A stretch of 64,000 bases of DNA from Chloracidobacterium sp. (GCA_016720705.1 JADKKB010000001.1:186001-250000); one strand, 5' to 3'; shown: positions 26,760 to 36,262, counted from the first letter of the stretch. The notes: generated from the letters alone by a model not told the origin. Translations and numbers: made by a program.

Positions 26760-28408
26760 ATCGACCTCATCGGAATCTTAACATCATTCTTATCCGCAAA
26801 TTCTTTTGCTTCTTCATAACCTGCATCAACGTGCCTGATCACGCCCATTCCCGGGTCTGTAGTTAAAACTCTCTCGATGCGTTTAGCAGCTTCGGGAGTG
26901 CCGTCGGCGACGATGACTTGTCCGGCGTGAAGGGAATAGCCGATACCGACGCCGCCGCCGTGGTGGAGCGAAACCCACGTCGCACCGCCGGCGACGTTGA
27001 TCATCGCGTTGAGATAAACCCAATCTGCGATGGCGTCTGAGCCGTCTTTCATTGATTCGGTCTCGCGGTTGGGCGAAGCGACGCTGCCGCAATCGAGATG
27101 ATCGCGGCCGATCACGATCGGAGCTTTTAATTCACCGGATGCGACCATTTCGTTAAGTTTTAAGCCGGCCTTCGCTCGATCACCATAACCGAGCCAGCAA
27201 ATTCGTGCGGGCAAGCCTTGGAACTCGACCTGCTCTTGAGCCATCGTCAGCCATTTGATGAGGTGATCGTTGTCAGGGAAGAGCTCCATCATCGCCGCGT
27301 CGGTCTTGTAGATGTCCTCTTTGTCACCCGAGAGAGCGACCCAGCGAAACGGACCTTTGCCTTCGCAAAACAAAGGACGAATATACGCAGGCACGAAACC
27401 CGGATAATCGAATGCGTTGGCGACGCCATTATCCTTTGCACGCTGTCTGAGATTATTGCCGTAATCAAACACAATTGAACCGCGTCGCTGAAATTCGAGC
27501 ATTGCTTCGACGTGCGTTGCCATTGAGTCCATCGCGGCCTTCTCGTACGCCGTCTGATCACTTTTGCGAAACTCCGCCGCTTCGTCAACGCTGTAACCGA
27601 CGGGAATATAACCCATCATTACGTCGTGAGCAGACGTTTGATCAGTAACAACATCAGGAATGATGCCGCGTTCGAGCAATTCCCAGTGAACCTCAGCGGC
27701 GTTGCCGCACAGAGCGATCGACGTGGCTTCTTTCGCGGCGACGGCGTTTTTCGCTAAAGCGATCGCATCGTCAAGGTCTTTCGCCGCGACATCGACTTGC
27801 TTTAACTGCAAACGCCGCTCGATCCGCCACGGATCTACATCCACTAGCAACCCAACTCCACCATTAAACGTGATCGCCTGAGCCTGTGCGCCGCCCATTT
27901 CGCCCAAGCCCGCGGTGAGCACAAGTTTTCCGGCTAGCGTTCCCCAACCTTGTTGGCGTGCAAGGGAACCGAACGTCTCGTACGTTCCTTGCAAAATTCC
28001 TTGAGTACCGATGTATATCCAACTTCCGGCGGTCATCTGTCCATACATCATCAGGCCGTCGCGCTCGTATTGGTCAAACTGTTCCTGAGTCGCCCAGTGC
28101 GGCACGATATTCGAGTTTGCGATCAATACGCGCGGAGCATCAGCGTGGCTTTTGAATACACCCACGGGCTTTCCGGATTGCACGAGCAGTGTCTCATCCT
28201 CATTCAACTCACGGAGGCTCTTGAGGATCGCGTCGTACGATGCCCAATTTCGAGCGGCCTTGCCGCGTCCGCCGTAAACGATGAGATTGTCGGGGTCAAA
28301 TGCGACATCCGGATCCAGATTGTTCTGGATCATTCGGTAAGCGGCCTCGATCAGCCAATTTTTACAGGAAAGTTCCGTGCCGGTAGGTGCGTGAATAGTT
28401 CTGCTCAT
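26756..28408 (-). CDS. hutU: Urocanate hydratase
   Basis: 550 residues, the usual length. This NAD-dependent enzyme hydrates urocanate to 4-imidazolone-5-propionate, the second step of histidine degradation. Seen: [11 protein letters not shown] near the N-terminus, [18 protein letters not shown], and the conserved [16 protein letters not shown] region with its active-site Cys. The C-terminus ends K-I-P-M-R-S-I. hutI-hutH lie at 31605-34490 on the other strand and a hutG-like gene at 21569, so the pathway is split. Confidence 0.96.
   Translation of the reverse strand: MSRTIHAPTGTELSCKNWLIEAAYRMIQNNLDPDVAFDPDNLIVYGGRGKAARNWASYDAILKSLRELNEDETLLVQSGKPVGVFKSHADAPRVLIANSNIVPHWATQEQFDQYERDGLMMYGQMTAGSWIYIGTQGILQGTYETFGSLARQQGWGTLAGKLVLTAGLGEMGGAQAQAITFNGGVGLLVDVDPWRIERRLQLKQVDVAAKDLDDAIALAKNAVAAKEATSIALCGNAAEVHWELLERGIIPDVVTDQTSAHDVMMGYIPVGYSVDEAAEFRKSDQTAYEKAAMDSMATHVEAMLEFQRRGSIVFDYGNNLRQRAKDNGVANAFDYPGFVPAYIRPLFCEGKGPFRWVALSGDKEDIYKTDAAMMELFPDNDHLIKWLTMAQEQVEFQGLPARICWLGYGDRAKAGLKLNEMVASGELKAPIVIGRDHLDCGSVASPNRETESMKDGSDAIADWVYLNAMINVAGGATWVSLHHGGGVGIGYSLHAGQVIVADGTPEAAKRIERVLTTDPGMGVIRHVDAGYEEAKEFADKNDVKIPMRSI
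26781..26829 (-). repeat. hutU: hutU 3' end, second copy of a 49-base direct repeat
   Basis: The intact copy, coding [12 protein letters not shown] near the HutU C-terminus. Its partner is at 26509-26557, in the same orientation and 272 bases away; the 66-residue gene lies between. Confidence 0.8.
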
Positions 28409-28504
28409 AGATTAGGATATCTTGACGGTTTTCGATCCGGGCATCTGTTACAATCGAACGAAGTTGTCCTCCAATTAATAAATGGTCGATATTAGGTTTG
28501 TATT

Positions 28505-28532
28505 GCCCCCGAATCATTGGGGGTTCAACCCC
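28505..28532 (+). promoter_or_regulatory. Hairpin in the leader of the sigma factor gene
   Basis: CCCCC (28506-28510) pairs with GGGGG (28519-28523) around GAATCATT. The same G run can alternatively pair with the ACCCC just after it. It lies 14 bases before the ATG and might limit translation, but no switch ligand is suggested. Confidence 0.3.
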
Positions 28533-28545
28533 TTAAAGTTTCAAT

Positions 28546-29088
28546 ATGGATAAGGAAATTCTATTAGACCTTCGGGGAGAAAACAACGAAGCGTATGGAA
28601 AACTTTATCGCCAGTATTTTGGGTTGGTAAATAGCTTTATCACCCGAAACAGCGGGACAACCGCTGATGCCGAGGATGTCTTTCAGGACACATTGGTAGT
28701 GTTGTTTGACAAATTGAAGGGTGACAACTTTGAACTGACGGCATCATTAAAAACCTACGTCTTTGCAATTGCCAAAAATCTTTGGCTAAAACGCCTGCGG
28801 ACCGCCTCGCGTGAAATTGAGCTGACGGATTTGCATTCTGAGAAGCTTGTTCAGGACGTAAATTCAGCGATCGACAGAGAGCAAAACCTAACGGAAAAAT
28901 TGAGGTTCTATCTGCTCAAGATCACAAAACACTGCGGACGTCTAATACGGGCCATTTATTACGAAGAAAAGACCCTCGACGACATACAAACCGAATACGG
29001 TTACTCCACCAAACATAACGCAATAAACCAAAAACATAAGTGCATCAACCAGATTAAAAAGGTAAAAGAACTAGAGCGACTAAAATAA
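28546..29088 (+). CDS. ECF-type RNA polymerase sigma factor
   Basis: 180 residues. Region 2 shows A-D-A-E-D-V-F-Q-D-T-L and L-K-T-Y-V-F-A-I-A-K-N-L-W. Region 4 contains Y-G-Y-S-T-K-H-N-A-I-N-Q-K-H-K-C near the end, a wording I associate with Bacteroidota ECF factors. It directs core polymerase to a small regulon, and no anti-sigma gene is adjacent. Base composition is lower in GC than its neighbours (24 of 60 in 28561-28620 and 22 of 60 in 28981-29040 by hand), which suggests transfer. The following gene could be a target or partner. Confidence 0.88.
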   Translation: MDKEILLDLRGENNEAYGKLYRQYFGLVNSFITRNSGTTADAEDVFQDTLVVLFDKLKGDNFELTASLKTYVFAIAKNLWLKRLRTASREIELTDLHSEKLVQDVNSAIDREQNLTEKLRFYLLKITKHCGRLIRAIYYEEKTLDDIQTEYGYSTKHNAINQKHKCINQIKKVKELERLK

Positions 29089-29205
29089 TTTTACTGATCT
29101 GGGTGATTTTTCCGCGCCTTCGGGTATTAAGTGATAAGTTTGCGATTTTTTCTTAACGGAATGAATGCAGACCGAAACGAAAAATACGGAGGAATGGACA
29201 TCTAG

Positions 29206-29676
29206 ATGTCTCAAATTAAAATTATGGATTCAAGAAGCGTTAAATCGATTATAGCCGGCGTTGTAGGGACTTTGGTGATGACCGCGGTAATGGTTGTTGC
29301 TCCGATGATGGGAATGCCGAAAATGTCGCCGCCGGCGATGTTGTCAGGAATGATGGGAATGCCGATAATTGTCGGCTGGATGATGCACTTTATGATCGGG
29401 ATCGCATTCGCATTGGCTTACGCGTTCGTTTTTGCTCCTATTGTAAAAATCGGTTCTCTAGCCCTTAAAGGTGCGATCTACGGGGTTGCCGCTTTCATCT
29501 TCGCTCAAATAATGATGGCGGTAATGGGAACGATGTTTCCCATGCCGATGATGGAAGGCTCAATGATGATGATCGCAGTCGGTAGCTTGATGGGCCACGT
29601 AATTTTTGGCGTCGTCGTCGCTTTATTAGTTGGGAAGCCGCAACTTATGGATGATTTGGTAAAATCTGAAAATTGA
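29206..29676 (+). CDS. Met-rich four-helix membrane protein (DUF6789-like)
   Basis: 156 residues with four hydrophobic helices and many Met-Gly pairs (M-M-G-M-P-K-M-S, G-M-M-G-M-P). After an S-R-S-V-K-S-I-I-A-G-V-V-G-T start, the layout matches small DUF6789-type membrane proteins; function unknown. A GGAGG stands about 13 bases before the ATG at 29206; the Met six codons in is another possible start. It follows the ECF gene by about 115 bases and has its own terminator, so it may be the sigma factor's partner or target. Confidence 0.65.
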   Translation: MSQIKIMDSRSVKSIIAGVVGTLVMTAVMVVAPMMGMPKMSPPAMLSGMMGMPIIVGWMMHFMIGIAFALAYAFVFAPIVKIGSLALKGAIYGVAAFIFAQIMMAVMGTMFPMPMMEGSMMMIAVGSLMGHVIFGVVVALLVGKPQLMDDLVKSEN

Positions 29677-29702
29677 TCTCTAGTAAACAAGATATTCGCA
29701 AC

Positions 29703-29736
29703 GGGACGTTAGATAATATCTTTCGTCCCATTTTTT
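29703..29736 (+). terminator. Rho-independent terminator after the Met-rich membrane protein gene
   Basis: GGGACG pairs with CGTCCC, and inside it AGATA with TATCT, separated by a TT/TT internal loop. A run of six T follows. The remaining bases to 29904 show no gene. Confidence 0.75.
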
Positions 29737-29904
29737 ACTTACCTTTTCAATAGACATAATCCTCCCGCCAGGCTGGATTTTCAACGATCAGGTTGTCCAA
29801 ACCCTTTTGTACAGAGAAAAAAGAATCAATATCAACGCCCATCGGTGAAAACGCGGCAATATTTTCTCGTATTGAGATATACCAAATATATTCAGTTTAC
29901 CGCG

Positions 29905-30984
29905 CTATTGTGCCTGCGTACGATATCTGCTCTTCGCCCTGACGACTATCCCGGGACGATCCACTTGCACCTTGATCTTATGTTCGGTTCCCGCCGGCGA
30001 GTCGCTCAAGGGATAGAAGCCAAGTACGTATTGCCGTTTCATTTCATCGACGATCTGCTGAAATGCATCACCAAGATCGGCCTTTTGTTCTCTGAAAAAT
30101 CGTCCGCCCGTCTTTTCGGATAGTTCTTCGAGGAAAGCTATCGAAAGCTGTTGTTGAATTTCGGAATTGGGGCGATTGACGCCGGCGCCGGGAAGGTTTC
30201 GACGGTTTTGTCGATTTGGGTTGCGGCCCGGAAAATTATCGCTTGGAAACCGCCTCTGGCGTCCGCCGATGCCTCCGCGACGACCGAGACGGCCCATTCC
30301 CGCTTGGTCGGGAAACGGACGCGGAAATGAATCGCGAACTCGCATCGCACTTTCGTAAAATATCGGGTAAACAACGGTGTCTGATTCTGTGAGCAGATCG
30401 AAAAGCTGAGATCTGGACACGCTACTACCAAAATCGGCGCCGTCCGTCAGCAATATCAAAGCTTTTCGGCCCTTTTCACCGCGGAGTTGGCGTTGGACTG
30501 CATCGTACACGGCGTCGCGCAGAACTGTGCCGAATTGTGCTCCGATAGTGGCGTTTTTGATCGCGGACTCGAGATCTTTCTTATTCGATGTTAATCCGCT
30601 CAGTATTTCTATATCGTTGTCGAAGGTAACGATCATACAGCGATCTTCCGGCCCTAGGTCCTTGATGAATTTTCTCGCAGCCTTTTTTATCTTGCCGAGC
30701 ACGCCGGCAGTGCTTCTGCTTGTGTCGAGTGCGAGTATCACGTTCATCGGGGCGGAGTCGTTGTTAAAGATCTCAACTGACTGTTCGACGCCGTCCTGAA
30801 AAACACGGAAGTTGCTTTTCGTCAGACCGGGCACGTATCGGTTGTCCCGATCACTGACGATAACAGGGATATTTATGAGCGACGTGTTGATCCTGATGGT
30901 CTCGTTCGTGTCGACCTGAGATCGAACGGACGAGCCTGCCGCCACAAGTAGGATCAAGACAAACCAACCACAAATTTTACGCAT
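29905..30984 (-). CDS. Secreted VWFA-related protein (acidobacterial type)
   Basis: 359 residues from the Met at 30984, which gives a signal peptide (M-R-K-I-C-G-W-F-V-L-I-L-L-V-A-A-G-S-S). A beta domain (I-P-V-I-V-S-D-R-D-N-R) precedes the VWA fold: A-L-D-T-S-R-S-T as a MIDAS-like D-x-S-x-S variant, I-V-T-F-D-N-D-I, and A-L-I-L-L-T-D-G-A-D. An Arg/Gly/Asn-rich insertion (about 240-290) separates the VWA part from the C-terminal beta domain (Y-V-L-G-F-Y-P-L). Here the MIDAS is nearly intact, unlike the product of 8002-8961. The frame opens earlier at 31065, but that lacks signal character. Confidence 0.78.
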   Translation of the reverse strand: MRKICGWFVLILLVAAGSSVRSQVDTNETIRINTSLINIPVIVSDRDNRYVPGLTKSNFRVFQDGVEQSVEIFNNDSAPMNVILALDTSRSTAGVLGKIKKAARKFIKDLGPEDRCMIVTFDNDIEILSGLTSNKKDLESAIKNATIGAQFGTVLRDAVYDAVQRQLRGEKGRKALILLTDGADFGSSVSRSQLFDLLTESDTVVYPIFYESAMRVRDSFPRPFPDQAGMGRLGRRGGIGGRQRRFPSDNFPGRNPNRQNRRNLPGAGVNRPNSEIQQQLSIAFLEELSEKTGGRFFREQKADLGDAFQQIVDEMKRQYVLGFYPLSDSPAGTEHKIKVQVDRPGIVVRAKSRYRTQAQ

Positions 30985-31115
30985 ACGTGTCTCCCGACTG
31001 CCAATAGCTTGATTGTTTGACGTTGCGGGTCGCCATTTGGTCGCAAAAACTTGAGCCGACGCCAAGTTTTCTTTATGCTTGTTCCACAGAACTACTTTCC
31101 TGGAGAAATTTATCT

Positions 31116-31604
31116 ATGTTACTGAGAACGTTCGTGATCGCGCTTTGCATATTGGGGGCGGCCGTTTTCGCGTCGGCACAGAACACTGCGAGCCTGACCG
31201 CTGACGAAAAGCCGACGTATGACGAGACACTTGCCAAAAGGTTCGGTGGCAATGACAACGGAATGAAGAATTACGTTCTGGTGATCCTGAAAACCGGCCC
31301 GAAGGATGCGTCCATAAAGGGAACGGTTCGTGACGAGATATTCAAAGGACATATGGCAAACATCAGCCGGCTTGGCGATGAGGGCAAATTGGCCCTTGCC
31401 GGCCCGTTTGGTGACAATGACCGAACGTATCGCGGACTATATATTTTTAACGTCTCGACCGTCGCAGAAGCGTTGAAACTTGCTGAAACTGACCCTGCGA
31501 TCAAGGCGGGCATCTTTATCATTGAGGCAACGCCGTGGTTTGGCTCAGCGGCACTGATGGGCGTCGGTGAGACCCATAAACGTATCATGAAGACAAAGCC
31601 GTAA
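31116..31604 (+). CDS. Secreted YCII-related domain protein
   Basis: 162 residues. A signal peptide (M-L-L-R-T-F-V-I-A-L-C-I-L-G-A-A-V-F-A-S-A) is followed by a YCII-like domain: Y-V-L-V-I-L-K-T-G-P-K-D, H-M-A-N-I-S-R-L-G-D-E-G-K-L and A-G-P-F-G-D-N. YCII proteins are dimeric alpha+beta barrels related to dyp-peroxidase folds; most lack a known role. The SD-like GGAG is 10 bases upstream. The hutI ATG begins directly after this stop codon, so the two form an operon; a role in histidine metabolism is possible but not shown. Confidence 0.75.
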   Translation: MLLRTFVIALCILGAAVFASAQNTASLTADEKPTYDETLAKRFGGNDNGMKNYVLVILKTGPKDASIKGTVRDEIFKGHMANISRLGDEGKLALAGPFGDNDRTYRGLYIFNVSTVAEALKLAETDPAIKAGIFIIEATPWFGSAALMGVGETHKRIMKTKP

Positions 31605-32894
31605 ATGCAAGATTGCGAGCTAATTGTTATTCACGCTGCCGAATTGGTAACGTGCCGGTCGGCAGGAAAGCCGAAACGCGGTGCTACTCTACGTGTCGTC
31701 GGAATTATCAGCGACGGCGCTGTGGCGGTGGCAGACGGCAGGATCGTGGGCATCGGCACTACGGCAGAGATCTTGCCCAACTTTGAGGCGGATACTGTCA
31801 TAAACGCGGATGGCCGCGTGGTGGTGCCCGGTTTTGTCGATCCGCACACTCATATAGTTTACGCCGGCGACCGTTTGAATGAATTTGAACTGAAGATACA
31901 AGGTGCTGAGTATCTCCAGATCTTGGCAAATGGCGGCGGGATCATTTCGACGGTGCGGCAGACACGGCAAGCAACAATAGAGCAACTCATTCAAGAAAGC
32001 CGCAGGCGTCTCGACAAAATGCTGGCCTGCGGCACGACGACCTGCGAGATCAAAACCGGATACGGGCTCGACACGGAAACCGAGATGAAGATGCTCGCGG
32101 CGATCGAGGCCCTCGATAGGTCTCACGCGATCGACATCGTACCGACATTCCTCGCGGCTCACGCAGTTCCGCCCGAATTCAAAGGCAATGCAGACGCTTA
32201 TGTCGATCTGATCTGCACGGAAATGCTGCCGCTTGCGTGGCAATGGTATGAGCGTTCGCATTTTGCCGCGAAAGGCACGCGATTCTTTTGCGACGTTTTT
32301 ACTGAGCAAAATGCATACGATCTCGGGCAATCAGGTCGTGTACTGGAAATGGCAAAGGCGTTGGGTTTCGGGATTAAGGCGCACGTTGATCAGTTTACAA
32401 ACCTCGGCGGAACGCACCTCGCGATCGATCTCGAGGCGATCTCGGTCGATCATCTAGACGCGATCTCGGACGAGGAGATCAGCCAATTGTCCGCATCAGA
32501 GACTATCGGAATCGTGATCCCGACAGAGAATTTCAATTCCGGCAAAATGAAATATGCAGACGCACGGAAAATGATCGATGCAGATTGCGCGATCGCCCTC
32601 TCGACGGATTACAATCCGGGCTCGGCCCCGTGTCCGTCGCAGCCGATGGCGATGGCGATCGCTTGCCGATATCAAAAGTTATTGCCGGCCGAAGTTTTGA
32701 ATGCGGCGACGATAAATGCTGCATATTCGATTGGAATGGGTGACCGCGTCGGTTCGATCGAATTGGGAAAGCGTGCCGATCTTGCGCTATTTGACTGCAG
32801 CGATCATCGGCAGATCGCAAATGAATTTGGCGGAAATCTCGTCCGAACGGTTATCAAAGGCGGTAAGGTCGTCTATGATACACGCTCAGCCTGA
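31605..32894 (+). CDS. hutI: Imidazolonepropionase
   Basis: 429 residues of the amidohydrolase superfamily. It hydrolyses 4-imidazolone-5-propionate to N-formimidoyl-glutamate, the third step of histidine degradation. Metal-site motifs are D-P-H-T-H-I-V-Y-A-G-D-R and a later H-V-D-Q-F-T. L-S-T-D-Y-N-P-G-S carries the conserved Asp. The start directly abuts the YCII gene stop with no clear SD, which implies coupling. hutH follows 57 bases later. Confidence 0.95.
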   Translation: MQDCELIVIHAAELVTCRSAGKPKRGATLRVVGIISDGAVAVADGRIVGIGTTAEILPNFEADTVINADGRVVVPGFVDPHTHIVYAGDRLNEFELKIQGAEYLQILANGGGIISTVRQTRQATIEQLIQESRRRLDKMLACGTTTCEIKTGYGLDTETEMKMLAAIEALDRSHAIDIVPTFLAAHAVPPEFKGNADAYVDLICTEMLPLAWQWYERSHFAAKGTRFFCDVFTEQNAYDLGQSGRVLEMAKALGFGIKAHVDQFTNLGGTHLAIDLEAISVDHLDAISDEEISQLSASETIGIVIPTENFNSGKMKYADARKMIDADCAIALSTDYNPGSAPCPSQPMAMAIACRYQKLLPAEVLNAATINAAYSIGMGDRVGSIELGKRADLALFDCSDHRQIANEFGGNLVRTVIKGGKVVYDTRSA

Positions 32895-32951
32895 AATTGT
32901 TGGGCGAAGCCGCTTTGAGAACCGGCAGTGATAAACCACATTGGAAAGTTA

Positions 32952-34490
32952 ATGAGTGAAATATTACTTGACGGCGAAAGCCTAACATTTGAACAGGTAG
33001 TCGCGGTCGCCTACGGCAAGCCCGGCGAACCTCGGGTCGTATTGTCCGACGGTGCGAAGGCAAACGTCGCTCGGAGTGCGGCGGCAGTTCAGACGCTTCT
33101 CGATCGCGGCGAGATCGCTTACGGCATCACAACCGGCTTTGGAGCCTTTAAGGACAAACTGATCAGCCGCGAAGATGTCGAGACGCTCCAGCGAAATATT
33201 GTCGTAAGTCACGCGGTCGGCGTCGGTGACCCATTTGACGCGGCGACCACCAGAGCGATAATGCTGATCCGTGCTAATACGCTCGCCCGCGGTTTCTCCG
33301 GCATTCGCCCCGCAACGCTCGAACTAATTCTGGAATGCCTGAATTGCGGCGTTCACCCGCAGATCCCGGAAAAGGGAAGCCTCGGAGCGAGCGGCGACCT
33401 TGCTCCGCTGGCACACTTTGCTTGCGTGCTGATCGGCGAGGGCGAGGCGGAGATCGGCGGCGAAATAGTAACAGGCAAGGAAGCTTTGGAACGCGCCGGA
33501 CTTTCGCCGATCGTCCTTGCAGCAAAAGAGGGATTGGCGTTGACCAATGGGACGACGGTGATGACGGCAGTCGGACTGCTTGAGACGCAAAAGGCCAAAC
33601 ACCTTGCCGAAATGGCGGATGTTGCCGGCAGTTTGAGTCTCGAGGCACTTAACGGTACGCTTTCTGCGTTCGACGAACGCATTCACGCCCTGCGTCCGCA
33701 CCCGCGACAGATCCAGTGTGCCGCGAATCTTCGTGAGATCCTTGCGGAAAGCGAGTTTGTACGCGATTTTGACCCCGCCAATGTGCAGGACGCTTATACG
33801 CTTCGCTGTATGCCACAGGTTCACGGTGCGTGCCGCGATGCCGTCGCATATGCTGGATGGCTGATCCAGATCGAGCTCAATTCGGTCACGGACAACCCTC
33901 TGATATTCATCGACGACGAAAGCAGTAAGATCGACGTCATTAGTGGCGGGAATTTTCACGGCGAACCATTGGCGCTCGCGTTCGATTATCTTACGATCGC
34001 CCTGACCGAATTGGGCAATATTTCGGAACGGCGAATAATGCGCCTGACGGACGAGTCATCTAATGCCCATATTTTACCGGCATTTCTGACTGAGCACGGC
34101 GGGCTGAATTCCGGATTTATGATCGTTCAGTACACAGCGGCGGCATTGTGTACGGAAAACAAGGTGCTCGCTCATCCGGCGAGTGTCGACACCATCCCCA
34201 GTTCGGCAAATGTCGAGGATCACGTATCAATGGGGGCAACGTCAGCACTAAAGCTTCGCGTCGTAGCTAAGAACCTCGAGACGATACTCGGGCTCGAGGC
34301 GTTCTGTGCCGCTCAAGGGATCGATTTTCGCAAGAAGTTACTTGGTTCGGATGGTAAGCTTGGAAAGGGAACTCGGACGCTTTACGAGGAAATGCGAAAG
34401 CGGATACCCTTTATCGAGAAAGACGAATATATGAAGCGACACATAGATGCCGCTTGTGAGGTTCTGCGGTGCCATCGCACGGCTAAATAG
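32952..34490 (+). CDS. hutH: Histidine ammonia-lyase
   Basis: About 512 residues from the ATG at 32952 (GGAAAG upstream). The frame is open eight codons earlier at a GTG. The MIO prosthetic group forms from A146-S147-G148 in L-G-A-S-G-D-L-A-P-L, the family signature. It deaminates histidine to urocanate, the first step of the pathway. Completes the hutI-hutH pair; hutU and hutG-like genes are elsewhere in the window. Confidence 0.96.
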   Translation: MSEILLDGESLTFEQVVAVAYGKPGEPRVVLSDGAKANVARSAAAVQTLLDRGEIAYGITTGFGAFKDKLISREDVETLQRNIVVSHAVGVGDPFDAATTRAIMLIRANTLARGFSGIRPATLELILECLNCGVHPQIPEKGSLGASGDLAPLAHFACVLIGEGEAEIGGEIVTGKEALERAGLSPIVLAAKEGLALTNGTTVMTAVGLLETQKAKHLAEMADVAGSLSLEALNGTLSAFDERIHALRPHPRQIQCAANLREILAESEFVRDFDPANVQDAYTLRCMPQVHGACRDAVAYAGWLIQIELNSVTDNPLIFIDDESSKIDVISGGNFHGEPLALAFDYLTIALTELGNISERRIMRLTDESSNAHILPAFLTEHGGLNSGFMIVQYTAAALCTENKVLAHPASVDTIPSSANVEDHVSMGATSALKLRVVAKNLETILGLEAFCAAQGIDFRKKLLGSDGKLGKGTRTLYEEMRKRIPFIEKDEYMKRHIDAACEVLRCHRTAK

Positions 34491-34496
34491 AAAAAT

Positions 34497-35417
34497 ATGC
34501 GAGCAATTAGATATTTTGCGTTTCTAACGATCCTGGTATTTGCGGGCTGTTGGTCGATCGACTCAAAGGCCGGGAATAGCCGGGATGATACGCCGGTCGA
34601 ACGGGCTTCGGCAACGCCGACTCCGCGCGTTTCGCCGACGCCAAAGGTAACCCCGACTATGTCAAAAGAAAAACCGAGCGGCGGCTTTATGGCTAACTTG
34701 CCGTCCGATTTCGAACAACCGACCGATGACGCCGGACGCCTTTTGCTAAAAGAGTATGGCTCTCTTTTTGCAACCGGCAATGGGGCCATCGCCCCCAAAA
34801 AGGTCGTGTTCAAGGACGACGCAGATGTTAAGGCATTTCAGGCATCAGCCCCGCAATCAACCGAAACCATTGGCGGAATGACCGTAACCTTGCAGACACC
34901 CGCGATGACGGCACTAAAGGCCGCAATTGCTGAAGCTCGTGCGGCAGGACTATCGATCGGCCCGCGAGGTGGTGATTCGTCCAAGCGTGGTTATCAGCAG
35001 ACGGTCACGCTCTGGGCAAGCCGCGTAAATCCGGGTTTTGTTTATTGGGTCGGTAAAGGACGTGTGACACAGGCAGAGGCGTCGCGGATCAAGGCATTGA
35101 CGCCATTTCAACAGGTTCCAGAGATCCTGCGGCTCGAGCAAGACGGCATCTTTTTTGCAAAGGATCTCTCCAAATCGATCATCTATTCCGTCGCACCGCC
35201 CGGAACTTCCCAACACCTTGCGATGCTCGCACTCGACGTAAAGGAAAATGAAAACCCTCGTGTTCGGCAGATACTTGCCAAAAACGGGTGGTTTCAGACT
35301 GTTAGCTCCGACTTGCCGCATTTCACATATCTTGGCGTGAGTGAAAGCGACCTGCCGGGACTAGGCCTCAAGCAGATCACTAATAGCGGTCGTACTTTCT
35401 GGGTGCCGGATATTTAA
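34497..35417 (+). CDS. Lipoprotein with M15-type (VanY-like) peptidase domain
   Basis: 306 residues. A lipobox L-V-F-A-G-C at about residue 18 and a Thr/Pro linker point to a lipid-anchored envelope protein. The C-terminal half has the LAS-peptidase layout: T-S-Q-H-L-A-M-L-A-L-D (S-x-H, then D) and later D-L-P-H-F-T-Y, which would supply the zinc His; the usual E-x-x-H reads D-L-P-H. If active it would trim D-Ala from peptidoglycan stems. It follows hutH by 6 bases without obvious functional relation. Confidence 0.65.
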   Translation: MRAIRYFAFLTILVFAGCWSIDSKAGNSRDDTPVERASATPTPRVSPTPKVTPTMSKEKPSGGFMANLPSDFEQPTDDAGRLLLKEYGSLFATGNGAIAPKKVVFKDDADVKAFQASAPQSTETIGGMTVTLQTPAMTALKAAIAEARAAGLSIGPRGGDSSKRGYQQTVTLWASRVNPGFVYWVGKGRVTQAEASRIKALTPFQQVPEILRLEQDGIFFAKDLSKSIIYSVAPPGTSQHLAMLALDVKENENPRVRQILAKNGWFQTVSSDLPHFTYLGVSESDLPGLGLKQITNSGRTFWVPDI

Positions 35418-35419
35418 GG

Positions 35420-36115
35420 TTAGCGTACGGATCCCATTCCGCCGTCGACGTGTAAGATCTGACCGGTTATCCAAGCACTCTTTTCTGATAGCAGAAAAGC
35501 TGCCATTTCCGCGATGTCCGCTGCTGTTCCAACCTTCTTTAGCGGATGCCGAGCGGCTGACGCGTCTCTTTTTTCCGGCGTATTTAGAAGCTTTTCGGCA
35601 AGCGGCGTGTCGGTAAGTGACGGAGCGATACAGTTGACTCTGATCTTCGGCGCAAATTCGGCGGCGAGGGCTCGGGTCAAGCCCTCAACTGCACCTTTCG
35701 CTGCCGAGACCGAGGCGTGAAACCCCATTCCCGTCTGCACCGCCACGGTGCTAAAGAGCACAATCGATCCATTCTCCGATATTTTCAGATTTGGGAGGTA
35801 GTGTTGGATTACGCGGACGGCCCCAAGAAGGTTGATTTGCATATCGGAAACGAAATCAGTTTCCGTGAGCCGATTGAAAGGCCGAAGATTAATACTCCCC
35901 GGGCAGTACACGACACCGTCAATGATTCCCTCGATCGTCGGAAGAGGCTCGTCGGATGCCACGTCATACGTCTGAAAGTCAACACCTTCCATTCCCGCCA
36001 GTTCGCCTTCGGTGCGGCTGATCGCAATTACAGTGTTGCCATCCGCCGTCAGCATTTTTGCAAGCGAATTACCGATCCCTTTACTGGCACCAACTACCAA
36101 GTATCTTTTTTGCAT
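35420..36115 (-). CDS. Short-chain dehydrogenase/reductase family protein lacking the catalytic Tyr
   Basis: 231 residues. The cofactor loop reads G-A-S-K-G-I-G (residues 9-15). S122 in S-I-V-L-F-S-T-V and K140 in S-A-A-K are in place. The Tyr that should stand four residues before the Lys is V136 (H-A-S-V-S-A-A-K). I have seen this H-A-S-V-A-A-A-K style in other bacterial SDRs, so it is probably a real subgroup, not an error. Usual SDR redox chemistry would need another acid. Substrate unknown. Convergent with the M15-like gene, 2 bases apart. Confidence 0.75.
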   Translation of the reverse strand: MQKRYLVVGASKGIGNSLAKMLTADGNTVIAISRTEGELAGMEGVDFQTYDVASDEPLPTIEGIIDGVVYCPGSINLRPFNRLTETDFVSDMQINLLGAVRVIQHYLPNLKISENGSIVLFSTVAVQTGMGFHASVSAAKGAVEGLTRALAAEFAPKIRVNCIAPSLTDTPLAEKLLNTPEKRDASAARHPLKKVGTAADIAEMAAFLLSEKSAWITGQILHVDGGMGSVR

Positions 36116-36234
36116 AGTATTTTAGCGACCTTCCTGATCTAAGTAGATCGACTGAACATAATAATGACCCAAGCAAATCATTTCGGCGGTAGATTGGAAA
36201 TGGATTCAGTTTCGATCCGTATGTAAAAACGAAC

Positions 36235-36262
36235 TAAAAAATGGGCATCACGAGGATGCCCA
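36235..36262 (-). terminator. Terminator of the DUF4344 gene
   Basis: GGGCATC pairs with GATGCCC around a 5-base loop. On the minus strand it is followed by a run of T. It lies 35 bases past the stop at 36297. The bases 36116-36234 show no gene. Confidence 0.85.
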
